From: an uncultured Alphaproteobacteria bacterium
Lineage (GTDB): Bacteria; Pseudomonadota; Alphaproteobacteria; HIMB59
Length of the DNA stretch: 41,918 nucleotides
Assembly (NCBI GenBank): GCA_902521485.1
Contig: CABYRQ010000011.1
Span: 1 to 41,918 of the forward strand
Direction of reading: 5' to 3'
This document shows, piece by piece, positions 18,095-28,266 of this stretch. Under the pieces are notes generated by a model that was not told where the DNA came from, did no database searches, and was given only the letters and a program-made list of their open reading frames with translations. Positions within the stretch are counted from its first letter, which is position 1. Every line of letters begins with the position of its first letter. Both the position numbers and the translations under genes were made by a program.

Positions 18095-19133
18095 TATTAA
18101 TCCTATTAATTATCTTAGCAAAAACATTGACATGGTTAGTTGAATTATAAATATTTAAAAAGTCTGAATTAGGTATAGAAAACTTATCAATTGATTGCTT
18201 ATAAGCAGATACGTTATTAGTTACAGGGCCACTTATTATCAGTAATTTGCTATCTAAATTATTAGATTTCAAATTTTCTATAATATTTACTGCTCCTGAT
18301 ACGTCATAAGCACAAATTACTATTACTTCAATTGACTGTGTAATATCAGTATTTTGAATAATTTCTTTAGTACCATAATCACCATGATAACCATCACCTA
18401 ATTCCATTAGAATTATCTCAGCGTCCTCAGACATATTGCTAATAATTGATGCTGAACAACTTTGTATGGTTTTTTTATCATTCATACAGGTACTAGGCAG
18501 ACCATAATCTACAAAATCTGATGTTTTATAAGCACCATTATCCTCATAAGAATATAAATCTTTTTGTGAAGCGGTGCCTGCTAGTTTACATGCATTAATT
18601 TTCTTAAAATAATTACTAAGAGTTTTGATAATAAAGGATGTGACAGTAGTTTTACCAGAGTCAATACCTGTTCCGATGACTGCAATAGATGGTACTTTAT
18701 TTTTAATTTTCATTTCTTTAATTTTTGAATAATCAACTAGATTCAATTGTTTGTTACTAATATCTACAACCGATCCAAGGACTTCACATTCTGTAGCTGG
18801 TCCCAGAAGAATATTAAAATCTTTACAATTACCTATTACTCCTCCTAAATTTAAAATGTGAATTTTATCGTGTTTATTTAATTCAGTTGGAACAGAACCT
18901 GTCATTCCTGAAGAGGCTATTCTATTACCCAAAGCACCAACAATAACATCTCCCTCAGTTAATTCAGTAATTCTACCAGAGACTAACTCCAATTTATTAT
19001 AATTCGGATTGACTGAAATTACTTTAACAGCAATTAATTGACCTTGATTACAATCAATTACATCTGAAATACTCAATTCATCAATATTATTGATGTTTTT
19101 GAGAACAGAGCCTATTTTTTTTGTGTTAATCAT
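18087..19133 (-). CDS. P-loop NTPase of unknown function in the arginine operon (DUF1611/BioD-like)
   Basis: I do not recognise a characterised function. The protein has 348 residues. The N-terminal 140 look beta-rich, with many Gly/Val turns. From about residue 148 a P-loop domain begins, with GTGIDSGKTT at residues 154-163. It is followed by LAGTASQKDLYS, the stretch DFVDYGLPST (residues 207-216) and an acidic MELGDG (243-248). This pattern recalls the BioD/MobB/DUF1611 group, in which a similar D-F-x-D-x-G-x-P-S-T block follows the P loop. It is the first gene of the operon with argC (8-bp overlap) and argB, so a role linked to acyl-glutamate or arginine metabolism is a reasonable but unproven inference. 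Confidence 0.75.
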   Translation of the reverse strand: MINTKKIGSVLKNINNIDELSISDVIDCNQGQLIAVKVISVNPNYNKLELVSGRITELTEGDVIVGALGNRIASSGMTGSVPTELNKHDKIHILNLGGVIGNCKDFNILLGPATECEVLGSVVDISNKQLNLVDYSKIKEMKIKNKVPSIAVIGTGIDSGKTTVTSFIIKTLSNYFKKINACKLAGTASQKDLYSYEDNGAYKTSDFVDYGLPSTCMNDKKTIQSCSASIISNMSEDAEIILMELGDGYHGDYGTKEIIQNTDITQSIEVIVICAYDVSGAVNIIENLKSNNLDSKLLIISGPVTNNVSAYKQSIDKFSIPNSDFLNIYNSTNHVNVFAKIINRINND

Positions 19134-19209
19134 CTTAAGGTTGGTTTTATATAATTATCAAGAATATAAGCAATATTTTATTTAATTTAAAATATGAGTA
19201 AAAATAATA

Positions 19210-20397
19210 CTAAAGCTTTAGATTACGTACATTTTTAGCTGCTTGACGAATTCTTTGCTCGTTTTCAACCAGTCCTATGCGAACAAAACCTTCACCATAT
19301 TCGCCAAAAGCAATGCCAGGAGAAACAGCTACATCAGCTTTTATCATTAAATCTTTTGCAAATTTTAAAGATCCTTTATTTTGGTACTTTTTAGGGATTG
19401 GCGCCCATGCAAACATACTAGCTGAAGGACTAGGTATCTCCCAACCAGATCTTGACATAGACTCTACTAAAACATCTCGCCTACTCTCATATGTTGCTCG
19501 AATAATTGAAACACAAGTTTGTGGACCATTAAGTGCTGTTGCCGCTGCAACTTGCACTGGCGTATAAGCACCATAGTCTAAGTAAGATTTAATTTTTGTA
19601 AGGGCTTCAATTAGTTTTTTGTTTCCAACGGCAAATCCTATTCTCCAACCGGCCATAGCATAAGTTTTTGACATAGAAGTAAATTCAACAGCAATTTCTT
19701 TAGCTCTATTTACTTGAAGAATTGATGGTGGTGGTTTTTTATCAAAGTATATCTCTGCGTATGCAAGATCTGATAAAACATAAACATTATACTTCAAAGC
19801 CATCTTCACTATTTCTTTGTAAAAATTTAAGTCAACTACTTGAGCTGTTGGGTTAGATGGAAAAGATACAATTAAAGCTACAGGAGACGGAGTGCTATTT
19901 CTTATAGATCGATCTAGTCTTTCAAGATAAATTTCAGGATCGAAAACTCCATTTTTCATAGTTTGTAAATGTCTTAATGATGCTCCTGCAATAATAAATC
20001 CATAAGGATGTATCGGATATGATGGGTTTGGAGAAATAATAATGTCACCAGGTGTTGAAATTGCTTGAGCTAAATTAGCCAAACCCTCTTTTGAACCCAA
20101 AGTAACTATTACTTCACTATCAGGATTTAATTTTACACCAAATCTCTTTTGATAATACTTAGCTTGAGCCTTTCTTAATCCAGGTATACCTTTACTGACT
20201 GAATATCTTCCTGTTCCTGGCTTATCTGTAACCTCTTTTAATTTTTCTCTAATGTGTTTAGGAGTTGGCATATCAGGGTTACCCATACCAAAATCAATAA
20301 TGTCTTTTCCATTATTTCTAAGTTTAGCTTTAAGTTTATTAATCTCTCCAAAAATATATGGGGGTAAACGCTCTATTCTGTTAAAATTATCTTTCAC
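19210..20397 (-). CDS. alaC: Alanine aminotransferase AlaC-like (class I)
   Basis: Fold-type I PLP aminotransferase of 395 residues, very like the AlaC/YfdZ family that makes alanine from pyruvate and glutamate. Blocks: RLPPYIFGEINKLK, DIIDFGMGNPDMPTP, GSKEGLANLAQA, NPSYPIHPYGF, SFPSNPTAQV, and the PLP lysine in SMSKTYAMAGWRIGF. An LL-diaminopimelate or glutamate-pyruvate variant is the main alternative. It stands alone, with 76 bp to the P-loop gene's start codon downstream and 86 bp to the TPR-sulfotransferase upstream. Confidence 0.87.
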   Translation of the reverse strand: MKDNFNRIERLPPYIFGEINKLKAKLRNNGKDIIDFGMGNPDMPTPKHIREKLKEVTDKPGTGRYSVSKGIPGLRKAQAKYYQKRFGVKLNPDSEVIVTLGSKEGLANLAQAISTPGDIIISPNPSYPIHPYGFIIAGASLRHLQTMKNGVFDPEIYLERLDRSIRNSTPSPVALIVSFPSNPTAQVVDLNFYKEIVKMALKYNVYVLSDLAYAEIYFDKKPPPSILQVNRAKEIAVEFTSMSKTYAMAGWRIGFAVGNKKLIEALTKIKSYLDYGAYTPVQVAAATALNGPQTCVSIIRATYESRRDVLVESMSRSGWEIPSPSASMFAWAPIPKKYQNKGSLKFAKDLMIKADVAVSPGIAFGEYGEGFVRIGLVENEQRIRQAAKNVRNLKL

Positions 20398-20483
20398 AAT
20401 TATAAAATAGATTTTTTTCTAAATATCTGAAGTATAAAATTCAAAGAGATATTCTTTGCCAATTTACTAAATATTATTTAAAA

Positions 20484-22346
20484 CTAATCAAATAAATTTA
20501 ATTTACCATTAAGAAATGGTTCATAGTTTTTCCAATGGTCAGAACTACCTTTATAAATTTTTTCTCTAATTTGAACGTTAGATGCAGTAGAAACAATTCT
20601 TTTATTTACCTCTGGTGATAAAAATTTTTCATCCCATTTTAAGCCTATATAATCGATCATCTGCCTGGTCTCAAATTCTTGATCAATTGTTAATTTATCA
20701 TAATCTATATTATAAATTTTTTGATTCAAATGCTTTGACCAATATTCCATTAAATCTTCGTAAAGCTTATAATAAGCAATTATGTCATCTAGTGAGTGAC
20801 TATATCCAATATCTTTTTTAAAATATTGCTTATAATTTGCCCAACATACAGCAGATGGATTTCTTTTTACATTTATAATTTTAGCTTCGGGAATTACACT
20901 TGTAATTAATCCTAAAAATAGAAAATTTTGTGGCATTTTATCTGTAATAAAAAAAATATCCCCTGCAATATTATGAACTATATCAAGGTAATTATTTCTA
21001 AATTTTAAAAGAGAGTGATGATCTATATTAGATAATCCTCTAGCGATTGAACCTCCCAAATCATTAATATACGATAACTCTCCAGCACCTTTAACATTCG
21101 GATGTGATGATATAATTTGTTCAATTAATGTGGTGCCTGAACGAGGCATTCCCACAATAAATATTGGCAAATGATTTTTTAATTCTTTATTAAATTTTTC
21201 TGCCTCAATTGATATCTTTTCATAATTTATCTTTATTTGATTAAAAATTTCTATATCGATATTCTTATTATAATTAGATTGTATTTTTCGTAACTCATTT
21301 CCCTCACTGTAATGTTTAAATGCATATTCATAATTTTCTAAATCTTCATATACTTTAGCTAATGCAAAATTTATATGGCATAGGTCTTCATCTGAAATTT
21401 CTTTTCTTAAATAAAGTTCATTCATTTTTAAATATTGATCATCTTGAGATTTAAATTTTTTAATTAAAGTGAGGTTTCTATGGGCCTCAGCATAATCTGA
21501 TTTTATTTCTATAGCTTTTGTGAGATGTTTTGTTGCTTTTTGTAAATTGCCAAATTCAATATATGTAATACCTAAATTAAAGTGTGCTTCGGCAAAATTT
21601 GGTAAAATTTCAGTTGCTTTTTTATAACTATTTTTTGCCTCCTTGAACTTTCCTAGTTTTTTTAATGCATTTCCTGTGTTACTGTGTGCTTTTGCGTAAT
21701 TAGGATTTAATTCTATTGCTTTTGCATAGCAATTTAGTGCTTTATCTATTTCTTGTAATTCGAAAAAAATATTACCCAAATTATAATGTGCATCAGCAAA
21801 ATTTGGCTTTAACTCAATAGCTTTTTCATAACTTTTTCTTGCATCTATCAGTTTTCCAAGTGATTTAAAAGTGATACCTAAATTATAATATGCCTCAACA
21901 TAATCATTTTTAAGTTTAATTGCATTTTTATAACTTTCTACTGCATCAGTTAATTTACCTAATTGTGTATAAATAACGCCCAAATGAAAATGAGCAGGAA
22001 TATATTTAGAATTTAATTTAATTGCATTTTTATAACACAATTCTGCTTCATCATATCTACCGAGTAATTTTAGAGTATTGCCTAAGTTTGTATGAATTTC
22101 AACATCCTTAGGGAATAGTTTAATAGTTTTTTGAAAAATAATTAATGAGTCTTCTATTCTTCTAGTTTGTCCGAGGACTGCACCAAGTATTTTATATCCA
22201 AAAGGATGTTTAGGAAAATTTTCTATCAATGATTTAGATAAATTTTCAGACTCAATATATCTTCCAGCATTAAAGTGCTCTAAAAGAACCTTTAATAGTT
22301 GTTTGGGAGGAAATTCACTATCATTAATTGAATTGTCTAAATTCAT
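20484..22346 (-). CDS. TPR-repeat sulfotransferase
   Basis: Protein of 620 residues. About eight tetratricopeptide repeats fill residues 50-295 (each with the AxxxYxxAIxLxPxxAxAH rhythm). A sulfotransferase domain follows, with the PAPS 5'-phosphosulfate loop VGMPRSGTTL at residues 398-407 and a later conserved KRNPSAVCWANYK segment. These proteins transfer sulfate to protein or glycan acceptors; the acceptor is unknown. The ATG at 22346 directly abuts the stop codon (TAG) of the mini-ORF in the 92-bp guaA-derived repeat, so its 5' region is supplied by that repeat. It may be chromosomal or the outermost gene of the variable region behind guaA. Confidence 0.87.
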   Translation of the reverse strand: MNLDNSINDSEFPPKQLLKVLLEHFNAGRYIESENLSKSLIENFPKHPFGYKILGAVLGQTRRIEDSLIIFQKTIKLFPKDVEIHTNLGNTLKLLGRYDEAELCYKNAIKLNSKYIPAHFHLGVIYTQLGKLTDAVESYKNAIKLKNDYVEAYYNLGITFKSLGKLIDARKSYEKAIELKPNFADAHYNLGNIFFELQEIDKALNCYAKAIELNPNYAKAHSNTGNALKKLGKFKEAKNSYKKATEILPNFAEAHFNLGITYIEFGNLQKATKHLTKAIEIKSDYAEAHRNLTLIKKFKSQDDQYLKMNELYLRKEISDEDLCHINFALAKVYEDLENYEYAFKHYSEGNELRKIQSNYNKNIDIEIFNQIKINYEKISIEAEKFNKELKNHLPIFIVGMPRSGTTLIEQIISSHPNVKGAGELSYINDLGGSIARGLSNIDHHSLLKFRNNYLDIVHNIAGDIFFITDKMPQNFLFLGLITSVIPEAKIINVKRNPSAVCWANYKQYFKKDIGYSHSLDDIIAYYKLYEDLMEYWSKHLNQKIYNIDYDKLTIDQEFETRQMIDYIGLKWDEKFLSPEVNKRIVSTASNVQIREKIYKGSSDHWKNYEPFLNGKLNLFD

Positions 22347-22382
22347 CTATTCCCACTCAATAGTAGATGATGAAATCAACAT
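22347..22382 (-). other. Mini-ORF in repeat A ending like GuaA
   Basis: Eleven codons read MLISSSTIEWE and then TAG. The last seven residues equal the C-terminus of GuaA (STIEWE preceded by Ser). The stop codon abuts the ATG of the TPR-sulfotransferase with no spacing, an arrangement that could give termination-reinitiation. It is conserved in copy B. It may be just a remnant of the attachment core. Confidence 0.4.
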
Positions 22383-22438
22383 TGTATTTCAATCATTCTA
22401 CCACCCAATTTTAAAGTGTGTAAGTTTTGTGTAAGTTT
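22347..22438 (-). repeat. 92-bp guaA-end/att-like repeat, copy A
   Basis: The unit starts at the ATG of the TPR-sulfotransferase and matches copy B (22862-22953) nearly base for base over 92 bp. An identical 38-bp block is at 22349-22386, a similar spacer follows, and a tandem 11-bp repeat (TGTGTAAGTTT twice) is at 22417-22438. Inside the block, 22351-22369 is identical to the last codons of guaA (24082-24100). The layout, a core matching a gene 3' end with short direct repeats at a fixed distance (47 bp here), is that of a tyrosine-recombinase attachment site. Confidence 0.8.
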
Positions 22439-22865
22439 ATTGACCATCATATTTCTTAAGTAGATTATCAAAATTTCTTATTTTCTTATAAACATTACTT
22501 TTTTTATCGTATTCAACTCTCCAAAAAGGAAAGTTGGGGCATTCAAGTTTTAAATATTTTGTTTCTATAAGTGAATAATCTATTGCCAACCTTAGAAATA
22601 TACCAAAAGTTACTGGACAAGTATTGTCCGCTTTACTTTTTTTAGCCAACTTTAGTCTAATATCTTTAAAGTTATACTTTTTGGTAGAGGGAGTTTTTTT
22701 AATAAATTTTATAATATCTTTTGGGGTTGATATGAGCATTAATTCTCCTTTTTTCATATCAGCAAAATTAAAATCTAATTTTTTAATTTTTGGTAAAAAT
22801 TCTCTATTAAATTTCTTAAATGTTTTTAATTCATCAATTGATAATTTTGTAATATCTAAATTCAT
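22437..22865 (-). CDS. MGMT/Ada-like DNA-binding-domain protein, tentative
   Basis: Small basic protein of 142 residues from the ATG at 22865; a GTG two codons upstream is possible. The middle reads STPKDIIKFIKK, then FKDIRLKLAKK, then NTCPVTFGIFLRLA, and later FPFWRVEYDKK. This order recalls a family annotated as MGMT-like, in which a TP-x-x-V start, IR-x-x-LA, a CP-(V/L)-T-x-G-I segment and a WRV segment occur. The canonical PCHR methyl-acceptor motif of alkyltransferases is absent, so DNA repair activity should not be assumed. It lies between repeat copies A and B, and its stop codon falls inside the arm repeat of A. Confidence 0.6.
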   Translation of the reverse strand: MNLDITKLSIDELKTFKKFNREFLPKIKKLDFNFADMKKGELMLISTPKDIIKFIKKTPSTKKYNFKDIRLKLAKKSKADNTCPVTFGIFLRLAIDYSLIETKYLKLECPNFPFWRVEYDKKSNVYKKIRNFDNLLKKYDGQ

Positions 22866-22897
22866 TCCCACTCAATAGTAGATGATGAAATCAACAT
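22862..22897 (-). other. Mini-ORF in repeat B ending like GuaA
   Basis: Eleven codons MLISSSTIEWE followed by TGA. Here the stop overlaps the next gene's start as ATGA (22862-22865), a classic coupling arrangement. It has the same peptide as in copy A but a different stop codon and junction. A role as a leader ORF is inference. Confidence 0.4.
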
Positions 22898-22953
22898 TGT
22901 AATTCATTCATTCTTCCACCAATTTTCAAAGTGTGTAAGTTTTGTGTAAGATT
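22862..22953 (-). repeat. 92-bp guaA-end/att-like repeat, copy B
   Basis: Same unit as copy A: an identical 38-bp block at 22864-22901 containing the guaA core (22866-22884), a near-identical spacer, and the tandem 11-bp arm repeat at 22932-22953. Its last 3 bp differ from the perfect repeat. The core-to-arm distance of 47 bp is the same as in A. It forms the boundary between the MGMT-like segment and the FkbM segment and overlaps the start codon of the MGMT-like gene. Confidence 0.8.
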
Positions 22954-23106
22954 GAAACTCATTTTTAAAATAGATTGGAATTATAAATTATAGACATTTA
23001 ATTTTAAACTTACACATTGTGTAAGATAATTGTCTCAGAAAGTGACAAATATTTTTTTGTATAAAGCACATTCAAACCACACTTTATCCCTTTATTTGAG
23101 TCAATA
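22954..23106. other. Non-coding part of the FkbM segment
   Basis: No ORF of note lies between repeat B and the FkbM stop codon. It holds the palindromic 17-mer at 23009-23025, described separately. Otherwise it is AT-rich sequence with no recognisable terminator. Confidence 0.6.
23009..23025. repeat. Palindromic arm-like site CTTACACA-T-TGTGTAAG
   Basis: Seventeen bases, CTTACACATTGTGTAAG, form a near-perfect palindrome of the same 8-base word (TGTGTAAG) that makes up the tandem arm repeats nearby. It sits inside the FkbM segment, 56 bp from the arm pair of copy B. It could bind a recombination directionality factor or integrase dimer, or regulate a lost gene. Confidence 0.5.
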
Positions 23107-23895
23107 TTAGGCATTTAGGTATTTAAATACAGAGTTTCCTCTGCTCTTGTGGATTAATGAATAGTTATTATTAACCATCCAATTAATTACATTTTCTTTC
23201 CATTCATTTAAACTTGAATGCTCAATTATTACTAATTTTGGCAATAGAGTAACTGGGATATTTTTAAAAAATGGCATTAATACTCTATCTTCATAACCCT
23301 CAACATCAATTTTCAAAGCATCAATATTTTTAATAGATTTTTGTGAAATAAATTCATTAAGTGAAATCATTTTAACTTTAATTTCATTGGTTCTTTGAGA
23401 TGCCTGAAATAAAGAAGAACCTCCATAATTTGTTGGCTCTTCATATAAGGATACTTCTTTACTTTCTTCCCCAATAGCATATGGGATTACTTCAATTAAA
23501 TTTTCTAATTTGTTAATTTTGATATGCTGTTGAATTCTATTAATCATTTTTGGAACTGGTTCAAAAGCGTAAATTTTTTTAAATCCATAATTTGAGGACA
23601 TAATTGAGTAATACCCCATATTTGCCCCAATATCTAAAAAAATAGAATTATCGTTTTTTTTTAAATTTTTTAATAAATTTAATTCCTCTTTTTCATATTT
23701 TTTTGAACTTATTATCATTTTATTATCAGTAGCATTATCAAACGGATAAAGTATGAATTTACTTCCATAATAGTTATGCTCGATTGACTCAATATTATTT
23801 CTCTTCATATATTGATTGAGTAAATTCGAATTAAAGACTTTTAATTTACCTCTTCCAAAACCAAGTTTATTTATAAAATTTATGAATTTTAACAT
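23107..23895 (-). CDS. FkbM-family methyltransferase
   Basis: SAM-dependent methyltransferase of 262 residues. Motif I is FLDIGANMGYY (residues 86-96), followed by the acidic ribose-binding FEPVP (111-115), the MISLNEFI block, and the FkbM signature KIDVEGYE. Related enzymes O-methylate sugars or polyketides; in variable regions they usually modify surface glycans, which suits a TPR-sulfotransferase neighbour. The acceptor is unknown. The gene is the only one in the 1.2-kb segment between repeat B and the guaA end. Confidence 0.88.
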   Translation of the reverse strand: MLKFINFINKLGFGRGKLKVFNSNLLNQYMKRNNIESIEHNYYGSKFILYPFDNATDNKMIISSKKYEKEELNLLKNLKKNDNSIFLDIGANMGYYSIMSSNYGFKKIYAFEPVPKMINRIQQHIKINKLENLIEVIPYAIGEESKEVSLYEEPTNYGGSSLFQASQRTNEIKVKMISLNEFISQKSIKNIDALKIDVEGYEDRVLMPFFKNIPVTLLPKLVIIEHSSLNEWKENVINWMVNNNYSLIHKSRGNSVFKYLNA

Positions 23896-23961
23896 AAATT
23901 TTAATATTTAAATTATAATTGATAATACTTCAACTTATGATGTTGAGTAGTAGGTGAATTT

Positions 23962-23978
23962 TGTAAGTTCTGTCTAAG
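23962..23978. repeat. Degenerate arm-type repeat pair
   Basis: The bases TGTAAGTTCTGTCTAAG match the perfect arm pair at 15 of 17 positions with the same spacing. It is a likely decayed or weaker second arm site on the guaA side. Confidence 0.4.
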
Positions 23979-24020
23979 AGTTTTTTTAGAAGTGTTGGAA
24001 AATGGTGTGATTAAAAAAAG

Positions 24021-24042
24021 TGTGTAAGTTTTGTGTAAGTTT
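24021..24042. repeat. Tandem 11-bp arm repeat next to guaA
   Basis: Two perfect adjacent copies of TGTGTAAGTTT lie 39 bp from the guaA core. This pair is on the opposite side of the core from the pairs in copies A and B, as expected for the left and right junctions of an integrated element. Confidence 0.7.
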
Positions 24043-24077
24043 TTTTCTATATTTTACGACACTAAATGCCCATACCA

Positions 24078-27100
<3,023 letters not shown>

Positions 27101-27122
27101 TTATATTAAAATCAAGATCTGA

Positions 27123-27467
27123 CTAAGATAGTTTTCTTCCATCATTGAGACCAGCATCATAGTCTAATGGGTCTACATCATCTAAACACCCTAGATTAAT
27201 ACCCATACCGTTTGGATCAGTTCTTCTATTGTGGTGAGTGTATATCCCGCAATGCTTGCAAAAAAAATGTTCAGCTAAGTTTAGATTAAATTGATAAAGA
27301 GATAGATCTTCTTTTCCCTTTAAAAGTTTAAAATTAGATTTAGGAACCATTATCATTTTTGCATTTTTTCTAATACAAATGGAGCAATTGCATTGCATTA
27401 TTTTTTCAAGATCAGAGTCAATCTCAAACTCAATAGCCTTACAGTGACAAGATCCTTTATGAAGCAC
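27123..27467 (-). CDS. GFA/CENP-V-family zinc protein
   Basis: Protein of 114 residues with the GFA fold (glutathione-dependent formaldehyde-activating enzyme-like). The Cys pattern is CHC at 7-9, CNCSIC at 26-31 and CKHCG in the second half, which together bind two zincs in this family. Most family members are uncharacterised, so formaldehyde chemistry should not be assumed. It overlaps the upstream hydrolase gene by 11 bp and lies 40 bp before guaB on the same strand. Confidence 0.85.
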   Translation of the reverse strand: MLHKGSCHCKAIEFEIDSDLEKIMQCNCSICIRKNAKMIMVPKSNFKLLKGKEDLSLYQFNLNLAEHFFCKHCGIYTHHNRRTDPNGMGINLGCLDDVDPLDYDAGLNDGRKLS

Positions 27468-28266
27468 GGCTATTTTCTTTAAAGAAACTTTTTAAAATAT
27501 TTTTAGTTTCACTCGCTGTTTCTAAAATAGACATATGTCCAGACTCTTCTAGAACAACTGTTTTGGATCCCTCTATATTTGAAGCTAATTCTAGACCCAC
27601 TTTTTTAGGAGTCATTTTATCATGTTTGCCTACAATACATAAAGTTGGGTGTTTAATACTTTTAGCAGCAGTTTCACCATTAGTGTATTTATCGCAAGCA
27701 TTGAAGTCTGCACCAAGCGTGCCGTCATTATTTGAAGATACTAGCTGACCACCCATACCTAAATGGCTTAATCCTGGAACAGGATGGCCACCTTTATGGC
27801 CTAAAGGTCCATGCACCCAATCCATCATAAGATCAACTGCTTTTTGATCTTTATTTAATGCCAAGTCTAAAAGTTCAGTGTTCATCTTCATAGACATAGA
27901 TCCATTGATTAGTGCAAGTAAATCTAATTTCTCAGGATGTCTTTGTGCAAATTCTAATCCCACCAAACACCCCTGTGAATGACCTACATACGAGGCTTTA
28001 TCAATACCCAAAGATGTTAATAAATCTGCAACCCAATCAGCCATCTCCTCGATCGTTTTTAATGGTGGTCCTTCGGAGTCACCATGGCCGGGTAGATCTA
28101 CTGCAATTGTATTGTAACCATGAAATGCAAAGTATCTTGTTTGAAGCACCCATGTGACATGGCTCAGACCACTACCATGAACAAATACAATCGAAGGTTG
28201 ATTTTTATCTATTTCTCTTCCACTAGATGTGTAATATGCCTCTTTTCCGTTAACTTTAAGCTTCAT
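27457..28266 (-). CDS. Alpha/beta hydrolase
   Basis: Alpha/beta-hydrolase fold protein, 269 residues. The oxyanion motif VHGSG is at residues 29-33, the nucleophile elbow GHSQGC has Ser97, and the late acid and base are likely the Asp of VGKHDKMTP and the His of ESGHMSILE. There is no signal peptide. The substrate is unknown; it could be an esterase, lactonase or C-C hydrolase. Its ATG overlaps the metY stop by 4 bp and its end overlaps the GFA gene by 11 bp, indicating a coupled three-gene unit. Confidence 0.87.
   Translation of the reverse strand: MKLKVNGKEAYYTSSGREIDKNQPSIVFVHGSGLSHVTWVLQTRYFAFHGYNTIAVDLPGHGDSEGPPLKTIEEMADWVADLLTSLGIDKASYVGHSQGCLVGLEFAQRHPEKLDLLALINGSMSMKMNTELLDLALNKDQKAVDLMMDWVHGPLGHKGGHPVPGLSHLGMGGQLVSSNNDGTLGADFNACDKYTNGETAAKSIKHPTLCIVGKHDKMTPKKVGLELASNIEGSKTVVLEESGHMSILETASETKNILKSFFKENSRAS

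Larger units (their letters stand above)
23896..24077. other. Non-coding spacer between the FkbM gene and the guaA stop
   Basis: AT-rich 182 bp without a credible ORF. It contains a degenerate arm pair (23962-23978, 15 of 17 bases matching the arm word pair) and a perfect one (24021-24042). It would be the element-side arm region of the guaA-proximal attachment junction. The FkbM promoter presumably also lies here but cannot be picked out. Confidence 0.55.

Noticed and set aside
20398..20483. Another guaA core copy at the outer end of the TPR-sulfotransferase gene
   Set aside because: The gap before alaC was read for the core and the arm word and neither is present, so the island's outer limit on that side cannot be shown.
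23936..23956. Fourth degenerate guaA core near the FkbM start
   Set aside because: Only scattered matches to the core (a GTAGTAGGTGAA-like stretch) and the distance to the arm repeat does not fit the 47 or 39 bp of the true copies.
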